A model generated the notes under the pieces. The model was not told where the DNA came from. It worked only from the letters and a program-made list of their open reading frames with translations, and searched no databases. DNA of 64,000 nucleotides from NCBI RefSeq assembly GCF_022352055.1, contig NZ_JAKRWM010000010.1:248001-312000 (forward strand). Direction: 5' to 3'. Below are positions 55,791 to 62,486 of this stretch, piece after piece. This DNA is from Cohnella mopanensis. GTDB taxonomy: Bacteria; Bacillota; Bacilli; Paenibacillales; Paenibacillaceae. Each line of letters begins with the position of its first letter. The first letter of the stretch is position 1. A program made the position numbers and the translations under genes.

Positions 55791-56540
55791 CTAAAACTCA
55801 ATTTCCTCTAATGAAGAGATAATCTTGGACGCATAAGGCCGCATCTTCGTCTCCATCCCTCCATCGTCCGGTATGCCGATTCCGATGCTTCCCGCCTCGT
55901 GCGCCATTTGAACGTCAACGTAGGAATCTCCGAGCATGAGCAATCTGCCTGTCGGAACCCCAAGAATGTCAGAAGCTAGATGCAGCATGTCGGGACTCGG
56001 CTTGCCTTTCTTCACGTCTACCGGCGTGATGATGAATGAAAGATCATCCGCACGATCGTATACGTCTACCGATATCCGAGTCCGCTCCGCATCGTCGGAA
56101 GTGGCGATTCCATATGGAATTCCGGCCTCCCGCAACCTGCGGAATATATCGGGGAAACCGGGTTTCGGATGCAGCACTTTACGCACGTCGAATCTTTCGT
56201 CGGAGCGCCTGAAGGCAGCCGCTGCTTGATTACGGCACCACCCCCACTCCGATCCGGTGGCGTCATGCAGCAACGCTGCCGTAACGGTAGCTTCCTCCTG
56301 GGGAGAAGCGATCGCGAAGATGCCGTTCGGATCGATGTCCGCGACCTTGCCGTCCTCTAACCGGACGCCGAACAAGCGGCACCATTCCTCGATCGGAAAC
56401 CGATCGATCTCGGCCAAAGTCGCAATACGGATGTCCCCTAGCCCTTTCCAGAAATGCAGCGAATCAAAGAGCAGCCCGTCCTTGTCGAAAACTACGCCAT
56501 CGATGTCATATTCATCCGTGCCTACTCTTATCTTCGTCAA
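55791..56540 (-). CDS. HAD family hydrolase (sugar-phosphate phosphatase-like)
   Basis: This 249-residue protein has the HAD motifs: Asp19 and Asp21 in VVFDKDGLLFDS, Ser/Thr in GIATSD, Lys in KKGKPSPDM, and the acidic GDSYVDVQMA. The cap domain is of the small alpha type (subfamily I). Likely a phosphoglycolate or sugar-phosphate phosphatase. Its start overlaps the dehydrogenase stop by 4 bases. Similar HAD genes occur in proteobacterial polyol operons. Confidence 0.88.
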   Translation of the reverse strand: MTKIRVGTDEYDIDGVVFDKDGLLFDSLHFWKGLGDIRIATLAEIDRFPIEEWCRLFGVRLEDGKVADIDPNGIFAIASPQEEATVTAALLHDATGSEWGWCRNQAAAAFRRSDERFDVRKVLHPKPGFPDIFRRLREAGIPYGIATSDDAERTRISVDVYDRADDLSFIITPVDVKKGKPSPDMLHLASDILGVPTGRLLMLGDSYVDVQMAHEAGSIGIGIPDDGGMETKMRPYASKIISSLEEIEF

Positions 56541-57322
56541 CCCAATCCCGCCCCTCCGGTTACGTCCATCGCCTCGCCGCTAATGAATTCGGCTTCGGGC
56601 GACGCGAGGAATCCGACCGCTCTGGCAACGTCTTCCGCGGTACATAACCTGCCAAGCGGCGTGTTGCGGATATACTCGTCCTTCACTTCTTCAGGCGTCA
56701 TGCCTCGAAGCGAAGCTTCCCACTCCAACTCGCGTTCCTGCATGCTCGTTTTCACATATCCCGGGCATACGCAATTGACGGTAATTTTGTCGACCGCCAG
56801 TTCCATAGCCGCGCTCTTCGTAAAGCCGATAACCGCCCATTTGGAAGCCGCGTAATGCGCCAGTAAAGGGACGCCGCGTTTGCCGGCCATGGAAGCGGTA
56901 TTCACGATCTTGCCTCCCCCTCTGTTTCTCATGATGGGAATAATCGCCTGCGTGCAGAAGAACATGCCTTTAATGTTGACGTCGAAGTTGAAGTCCCACT
57001 CTTTTTCCGTCAACTTTTCGATCGTATTCATCGTGGAGACTCCGGCATTGTTGACGAGAATATCGATCCCCCCGTATTGGGCCGCCGTTTCACCGAACAC
57101 GCGTACGACTTCTTCCTTATTGGTTACGTCGAGTTTCTTCGCCGAATGAGCCGGAGATTGCGGCTCCAACAGCGCCACGGTGCTTTCCGCGGCTTCCGCG
57201 CGCATGTCCGTCACGACGACTGTTGCTCCCAAGGAAGCAAGCTTGAGCGCGATACTTTGGCCGATTCCGGCTCCGCCCCCCGTAACTAGAGCGATTTGGT
57301 TCCGCAATGGTTGGTTGGTCAT
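56537..57322 (-). CDS. Short-chain dehydrogenase, polyol dehydrogenase-like
   Basis: This 261-residue classical SDR has the cofactor motif TGGGAGIG (14-21), an Asp39 that favours NAD, NNAG (91-94), and the catalytic Ser144, Tyr157 and Lys161. The C-terminal part NCVCPGYVKTSMQERELEW is like sorbitol or galactitol dehydrogenases. It would oxidise an imported polyol to a ketose, or reduce the reverse. It lies 15 bases after the kinase gene. Confidence 0.9.
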   Translation of the reverse strand: MTNQPLRNQIALVTGGGAGIGQSIALKLASLGATVVVTDMRAEAAESTVALLEPQSPAHSAKKLDVTNKEEVVRVFGETAAQYGGIDILVNNAGVSTMNTIEKLTEKEWDFNFDVNIKGMFFCTQAIIPIMRNRGGGKIVNTASMAGKRGVPLLAHYAASKWAVIGFTKSAAMELAVDKITVNCVCPGYVKTSMQERELEWEASLRGMTPEEVKDEYIRNTPLGRLCTAEDVARAVGFLASPEAEFISGEAMDVTGGAGLG

Positions 57323-57337
57323 GCTGTGGTTTCCCCC

Positions 57338-58837
57338 TTAGTAAAGTGACTGCAAAGACTCAAACGACGGCTTCAGCTGTCGATATAAGTCCCGGTAAAT
57401 CCGATACGATTTATCGTAAACGTCCGAATTGGACGGTATCGGCGAGAAATCCCGATAATCTTGAAGGAAGCCGTGAATGTCCGACCAATCGTCGAACAAC
57501 CCGGCGGTCATACCTGCCACGAATGCGACGCCGAGCGCCGATCCGGGATGGGAAGGGAATGACCGTATATCGCATTTCAGCACGTCCGCGGCAATCTGGC
57601 ACCAGAATTTACTCTTCGCCCCGCCGTTGGTCGCGTACACCTTGTTCGGCCTGTAACCGTGCGACTCTAGAATTTCGAGATGATGCCTGAAACCGTAAAT
57701 AACCGCTTCGAGGATAGCCCGGAAAATATGACCTCGTCCGTGGGACAAAGTAAGGCCGAACATGACGCCTCTCGCTTCCGGATCGAAGATCGGGGTTTTC
57801 TCTCCCAGAAAATAAGGAAGGATGATCAATCCGTCCGCTCCCGCCTTTACTTTAAGCGCCGCCTCGTCCAGTTCTTTGAAAATATCGTCGCTCTCGGTGC
57901 GGAGCAAATCTTTGATATACCATTTCACGAGCGAACCGCTAGCTGCCATGCAGCCGTTCAGCAAGTAACGTCCCGGAACGACGTGATAGTCGAAAAACAA
58001 CTCCGGTACCGTTACGATTTCATTCGTACAGTAGAGAATGTCTCCCGCGCCTCCAAATTTGATCAACAGATCTCCCTCGTCCACGATGCCCGCCGCCAAA
58101 GTTGAAGCGACATGGTCCGCTGCACCCGCGATAACGGGAATCCCCGCCGGAAGTCCCGTTAATCTAGCCGTCTCTTCCGAGACGGTTCCGACGATGTCGG
58201 CTGAAGCGCGAACGTCCGGGAACAGGTCGGGATCAATATTGAATCCTTTAAGCTGATCGGTCAGCCAAGCGCCTTCGTGAATGTCGTATAAACCGCTTTC
58301 AACCGCCCAGTTCACTTCCACGGAAAACTGTCCGGTCAATCGATAAGTCACGTAGTCGTAGGATCCTAAAATCGTCGACGTCTTGTTCCAAACTTCCGGT
58401 TCGTTCGCCTTTACCCATAGCAATCTTGGCAATACGTGCTGTTGATTCGTATATCCGCCCGTCAGACGAAAGAGGGTATCTTGGTCGAGGGTTTTCTTCA
58501 ACCATTCGATTTCTTTGCCGGAGCGCGCGTCGTTCTGTTGAATCGAACGTCGCAACGGATTCCCTTCCGAATCGAGCAGCACGATCGCCGGCACCATGCC
58601 GCTGACGCCGATCGCTTCGATTCCCGCAATCGCGTGCGGAACCTCGCGCAACATCCGCTCGATAACGAGCAACGTGTTGCTCCACCAATCTTCCGTGTTT
58701 TCCTCCGCCCATCCGATTTGTTCGGAATAAAGATCATGCGGAGAGCTTGTCTCGTAGACGATTCGCCCATCGCGCGAAATCAGGATGGCTTTGACGGATG
58801 TTGTGCCGATGTCGATCCCTAATGAGTAGCGACTCAC
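57338..58837 (-). CDS. FGGY family carbohydrate kinase (xylulokinase-like)
   Basis: This 499-residue sugar kinase is the first gene of the operon. It has phosphate-binding GIDIGTTSVKA, catalytic base Asp241 in IAGAADHVAST, the adenosine-binding region ATNGGAKSKFWCQIAADVL, and GSALGVAFVAGM. FGGY kinases phosphorylate ketoses, polyols or glycerol; the substrate cannot be assigned by eye. The GTG at 58837 follows GAAGGAGG. Transcription should begin near 58920. Confidence 0.92.
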   Translation of the reverse strand: MSRYSLGIDIGTTSVKAILISRDGRIVYETSSPHDLYSEQIGWAEENTEDWWSNTLLVIERMLREVPHAIAGIEAIGVSGMVPAIVLLDSEGNPLRRSIQQNDARSGKEIEWLKKTLDQDTLFRLTGGYTNQQHVLPRLLWVKANEPEVWNKTSTILGSYDYVTYRLTGQFSVEVNWAVESGLYDIHEGAWLTDQLKGFNIDPDLFPDVRASADIVGTVSEETARLTGLPAGIPVIAGAADHVASTLAAGIVDEGDLLIKFGGAGDILYCTNEIVTVPELFFDYHVVPGRYLLNGCMAASGSLVKWYIKDLLRTESDDIFKELDEAALKVKAGADGLIILPYFLGEKTPIFDPEARGVMFGLTLSHGRGHIFRAILEAVIYGFRHHLEILESHGYRPNKVYATNGGAKSKFWCQIAADVLKCDIRSFPSHPGSALGVAFVAGMTAGLFDDWSDIHGFLQDYRDFSPIPSNSDVYDKSYRIYRDLYRQLKPSFESLQSLY

Positions 58838-58918
58838 AATCCATCCTCCTTCAATTTGCATTTTTATCGAACACACTACGGGACTTTGATGTCATGTTAT
58901 CTTACAAAATATCATTCT

Positions 58919-59007
58919 GTGATCTAAATATATCACGAGCTTACATTGTGGTCAATAAAAATCTCATTATGATCAATAATAATCATATTGTGATCATTTA
59001 ATGATCA
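58919..59007 (-). promoter_or_regulatory. Promoter with phased TGATCA operator array for the FGGY/ABC operon
   Basis: On the minus strand TTGACC (58950-58955) and TATATT (58927-58932) are 17 bp apart. Operator cores TGGTCA (58949), TGATCA (58970), TGATCA (58991) and TGATCA (59002) follow at steps of 21, 21 and 11 bp, so they face one side of the helix. The first covers the -35, and GTGAT-N8-ATCAC (58919-58936) covers the -10. These are the probable binding sites of the DeoR protein encoded upstream. Confidence 0.8.
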
Positions 59008-59036
59008 ATATATTTGTGTGTTTTAGTTTTACGCAT

Positions 59037-59059
59037 AAAAAAAGACGGCTTTCGCCGTC
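59037..59059 (-). terminator. Terminator of the deoR-family gene
   Basis: GACGGC (59044-59049) pairs with GCCGTC (59054-59059); seven A (59037-59043) give a T-run on the minus strand. TTTTT also follows on the plus strand. Confidence 0.85.
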
Positions 59060-59092
59060 TTTTTCTCGCCAAACTCCACCTTATTTTACTCC

Positions 59093-59839
59093 CTATACGA
59101 AAGTCCATTTGCCTCGAAAAGGAATTTGCTCATGCATCGATTCAGGATCTTCGTTCGTTACGATTTCGTCTATCTCGTCGAACTCGCAAATCTTAACGAG
59201 CGACGTTACGCCGATTTTCGTCTTGTCGACCAATGCCACTACGTGCTTGGAACGTTCGATGAACGCTCGTTTGATCTCAGCTTCCTCCAGATTGAAATCG
59301 GTTGGTCCATTATCTTTGGAAAGTCCGGCCATTCCCATGAAGAAGCGGTCGAAGTGAAATTTCATGATCGTGTCGCGAGTAATCGAACCGACAAGCGACA
59401 TCTCCGTCTTGCGAAGATTGCCGCCGACGAGATACAAATTTACGTTGCTCTGCGAGAGGATGTTTGCTGCCTGGAAGGAGAACGTAAATACAGTAACGTT
59501 GTTTTTACGAAGCAACTCCTTGGCAAGCTCCGTAACCGTTGTACCGATATCGAGAGCAATCACTTCCCCTTCGCACACTTGATCCGCCGCATAGGCCGCG
59601 ATTCTTTGCTTCAAGTCGGGATTTTGCTTCATTCTTAGATTAAAAAGAGGCTCGATCCCGAGGCCGGGAAGAAAGGCCCACCCCCGCTTTCGAACAAGCA
59701 GTCCTTTTTGCTCCATCTCCACAAGATCCCGCCGTACTGTTACCTCGGACATTTTCAAATAGGAAGCAAGCTGTTGGACTGACGAAGGCGATTGCTGGTG
59801 AAGAAGCTCAAGGATGTCTTTTTCACGTGCGTTGTTCAC
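59093..59839 (-). CDS. DeoR/GlpR family transcriptional repressor
   Basis: This protein of about 248 residues has an N-terminal winged helix-turn-helix (VQQLASYLKMSEVTVRRDLVEMEQKGLLVR). The C-terminal sugar-phosphate sensor domain has ALDIGTTVTELA, LVGGNLRKTEMSLVG and FFMGMAGLSKDNG. DeoR regulators of this type usually sense a phosphorylated intermediate of the pathway they control. The GTG at 59839 follows GGAGGG. It has its own terminator and then drives the FGGY/ABC operon through the operator array downstream; matching sites precede its own gene. Confidence 0.93.
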   Translation of the reverse strand: MNNAREKDILELLHQQSPSSVQQLASYLKMSEVTVRRDLVEMEQKGLLVRKRGWAFLPGLGIEPLFNLRMKQNPDLKQRIAAYAADQVCEGEVIALDIGTTVTELAKELLRKNNVTVFTFSFQAANILSQSNVNLYLVGGNLRKTEMSLVGSITRDTIMKFHFDRFFMGMAGLSKDNGPTDFNLEEAEIKRAFIERSKHVVALVDKTKIGVTSLVKICEFDEIDEIVTNEDPESMHEQIPFRGKWTFV

Positions 59840-59884
59840 ATTCGACCCTCCATTTTCAAATAGGTTTATCACAAACATAACAAA

Positions 59885-59936
59885 TGATCATCATTTGATC
59901 ATTGCCTATTGTATCGGATTCCATAGCTTTAAGCAA
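59885..59936 (-). promoter_or_regulatory. deoR-family promoter with TGATCA operator pair
   Basis: On the minus strand TTGCTT (59931-59936) and TACAAT (59908-59913) are 17 bp apart. TGATCA-N5-TGATCA (59885-59901) starts at the predicted transcription start. The same 17-bp arrangement occurs at 58991-59007, pointing to autoregulation. Confidence 0.75.
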
Positions 59937-60007
59937 TAGGTAACGCTCAAAGCGGGCACTTCCTGCACAATAGGCTAGAAGCCGATAATAACCTGCGAAA
60001 TAGACGG

Positions 60008-60036
60008 TTGACATACTTTAATGAAGGTGATAACAT
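60008..60036 (+). promoter_or_regulatory. SigA promoter of the ABC-2 exporter operon
   Basis: TTGACA (60008-60013) and TAACAT (60031-60036) are 17 bp apart, about 40 bases before the ATPase start. This also argues against a start codon inside the -35 box. Confidence 0.75.
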
Positions 60037-60079
60037 CTTGTTCCTTTCGCTTTGTCAATCCATACAGGAGGATAAATCA

Positions 60080-60898
60080 TTGATAACCGTTAGCGGAATT
60101 AGTAAGAGCTTCAAAGTAGCGAAGAGATCTTCGGGGGTACGAAGCGCGGTGAAGTCGCTGTTTCGCAGGGAGTATACGGAGGTTGCCGCTTTAAGCGACA
60201 TTTCGTTCTCTATCGAGCCGGGAGAAATCGTCGGCTACATCGGACCGAACGGGGCCGGCAAATCGACGACGATTAAAGTCATTAGCGGGATACTCGTGCC
60301 GGACAGCGGAACTTGCAAAATCATGGGCTACACGCCTTGGCTCGACCGAGTCGCGTACGTGAAAAACATCGGCGTTGTATTCGGACAACGATCCCAGCTC
60401 TGGTGGGACGTGCCGGTCATCGATTCCTTCGATCTGCTAAGGGACATCTACGATGTACCAGAAGCCGAGTATCAAAGCAATCTCAAGCTCCTTACGGAAA
60501 CGTTAGACCTCGAGGACATTATTCGAACGCCGGTTAGGCAGCTAAGCCTCGGACAGCGGATGCGCTGCGAAATCGCGGCCTCGCTCCTGCACAGCCCCAG
60601 CATCCTCTTCCTCGACGAACCAACGATCGGGCTCGACGCCGTCTCCAAAATCGCGGTGAGGCAGTTCATCACACGAATCAATCAAGAGAAGGGCGTCACG
60701 ATTATTCTGACCACCCACGATATGAACGATATCGAAGCGCTCGCCCAAAGGATCATTCTCATTGGGAAAGGCTCCCTGCTCTACGATGGTGACATTCACG
60801 CATTGCGTGATAGATACGTTAATGCTTTCCCATCCGAGTCAACGCCTTCGATCGAAGAAATCATCGTACGGATGTACGAGGAGTACCAAATCACATGA
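60080..60898 (+). CDS. ABC-2 type exporter ATP-binding protein
   Basis: This 272-residue ATPase has Walker A GPNGAGKST (55-63), Q-loop near VVFGQRSQLWWD, signature LSLGQRMRCE, and Walker B ILFLDEPTIGLD followed by THDM for the H-loop. The VVFGQRSQLWWDVP segment is typical of the subfamily that pairs with two DUF990-type (ABC-2) permeases. The TTG at 60080 lies 8 bases after AGGAGG. Its stop overlaps the next start (ATGA). The exported substrate is unknown. Confidence 0.92.
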   Translation: MITVSGISKSFKVAKRSSGVRSAVKSLFRREYTEVAALSDISFSIEPGEIVGYIGPNGAGKSTTIKVISGILVPDSGTCKIMGYTPWLDRVAYVKNIGVVFGQRSQLWWDVPVIDSFDLLRDIYDVPEAEYQSNLKLLTETLDLEDIIRTPVRQLSLGQRMRCEIAASLLHSPSILFLDEPTIGLDAVSKIAVRQFITRINQEKGVTIILTTHDMNDIEALAQRIILIGKGSLLYDGDIHALRDRYVNAFPSESTPSIEEIIVRMYEEYQIT

Positions 60899-61697
60899 AA
60901 TCATACTTATCCGTCTTCCGGTTGCGACTCGTCAACGGTCTGCAATATCGTTCCGCCGCGCTCGCGGGAATCGCGACGCAGTTTTCTGGGGATTCATTAT
61001 TATTATGGTATTCGAAGCCTTCTATAGCCAAACTAGCGTCACGCCGACCATCTCTCTGCAGCAGTTGATTACATACGTCTGGCTACAGCAAGCTTTCCTC
61101 TCGTTCATCATGCTATGGTTCAGGGATAACGAACTCTTCCAGCTCATTACTTCAGGCAATATCGCCTACGAGATGTGTCGTCCAACTGGCATTTACGGGT
61201 TCTGGTACGCCAAGCTGCTTGCCCAGCGTATATCGAGCGCAGTGCTTCGCTGTGCGCCTATTCTCGTCGTCGCCGTATTCTTGCCGCAGCCTTATCGCCT
61301 ATCGCTGCCGAGTGATCTGGCCACCGCCACCTTATTCGTCATCGCTCTTCTTCTTGGACTACTTATCCTCGTGTCGATTTCCATGCTCATCTACATTTCT
61401 ACTTTCGTCACGATGTCTGCCGCCGGCTCGCTGCTCATGTTCGGGGTAATCGGCGAATTTCTCGCGGGAATGGTCATTCCGATCCCATTAATGCCCGATT
61501 GGCTGCAATCCATCGTCAACGTTCTGCCTTTCCGGTTAACGGCGGATTTTCCGTTCCGCGTCTATTCCGGACATATTCCCGCCCGCGAAGCGTTGGAACT
61601 GATTCCCATTCAGCTTGTCTGGCTATTCGCGCTATTGCTAATAGGTAAGTTCGCTATGGGCAAAGCGTTGCGGAGAGTCGTCATACAAGGAGGTTAG
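60895..61697 (+). pseudogene. ABC-2 permease (DUF990-like), interrupted by a one-base frameshift
   Basis: Reading from ATG 60895 gives an N-terminus typical of the family (FRLRLVNGLQYRSAALAGI then ATQF). The frame is then lost at the T run 60982-60985 and stops near 61072. The next frame resumes at once with WGFIIIMVFEAFYSQ and runs to 61697 with five to six membrane helices. One extra T would restore a 267-residue protein, close to the 260 of its partner permease. It may be a real inactivating deletion, a sequencing error in a homopolymer, or recoding; no canonical slippery heptamer is present. Placement between the ATPase and the second permease is exact. Confidence 0.85.
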
Positions 61698-61703
61698 AAT
61701 GCA

Positions 61704-62486
61704 ATGCGATTGTTCGGCAAATACTTGCTCATCTTGTTCAAATCCCAAATGCAGTATCGGACTTCCTTCTGGCTGCTCTCGTTCGGCCAGTTCTTCATCC
61801 CGTTCTCCGTCTTCGCCGGACTTTATTTCATGTTCGAACGATTCGGTCAGATCAAAGGCTGGGATTTCTACGAAGTTGCCCTGACTTTCGGCGTCATCCA
61901 TATGGCATTCTCAATTAGCGAATGCTTCGCTCGAGGATTCGACATGTTCTCCAGCCTTGTCGTGAATGGGGAGTTCGACCGATTACTCGTAAGGCCTAGA
62001 AGCACCATACTTCAGGTGCTTGGTTCCAAATTCGAATTCACCCGCGTCGGAAGGCTCTTGCAGAGCGCTCTTGTGTTAGCTTGGGCAATCAGTCAAGTTC
62101 AAGTGGAATGGACCGTCATGAAAGCACTGACTTTGCTATTCATGATTGCTAGCGGAGTATTCATATTCGCGGGAATATTCATCCTGATGGCAGCGATGTG
62201 CTTCTGGACCATCCAAGGACTGGAGATCGCCAACATCTTCACGGACGGAGGCAGAGAGATGGCCCAATATCCTTTGAACATTTATCAGAAATGGGTGTCC
62301 CGCTTCTTCACGTACATTATCCCGTTCGGGTGCGTCAATTACTTGCCGTTGTTGTTCATTCTGGGCAAATCGGAAGGAAATCCGCTTATCCATATGCTGA
62401 CGCCTCTTGCCGGGTGCGCCTTCCTCATCCCATGTTTGTTCATCTGGAAAATTGGCGTACGCCACTACCGTTCGACCGGATCATGA
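61704..62486 (+). CDS. ABC-2 permease (DUF990-like)
   Basis: This 260-residue integral membrane protein has six predicted helices. Features include KSQMQYRTSFWLLSFGQFFIPF in the first helical hairpin, the loop NGEFDRLLVRPRS (a conserved pattern of this permease family), and MCFWTIQGLEIANIF. It is the second permease of the exporter and intact. Its 3' end overlaps the convergent helicase gene by 22 bases. If the partner is truly broken, this subunit might work as a homodimer or be non-functional. Confidence 0.88.
   Translation: MRLFGKYLLILFKSQMQYRTSFWLLSFGQFFIPFSVFAGLYFMFERFGQIKGWDFYEVALTFGVIHMAFSISECFARGFDMFSSLVVNGEFDRLLVRPRSTILQVLGSKFEFTRVGRLLQSALVLAWAISQVQVEWTVMKALTLLFMIASGVFIFAGIFILMAAMCFWTIQGLEIANIFTDGGREMAQYPLNIYQKWVSRFFTYIIPFGCVNYLPLLFILGKSEGNPLIHMLTPLAGCAFLIPCLFIWKIGVRHYRSTGS

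Noticed and set aside
60976..60990. Programmed -1 frameshift in the ABC-2 permease
   Set aside because: A -1 slip would join the frames, but the site (CAG TTT TCT) is not an X-XXY-YYZ slippery heptamer and no stimulatory structure is evident; a plain indel or read error is simpler.
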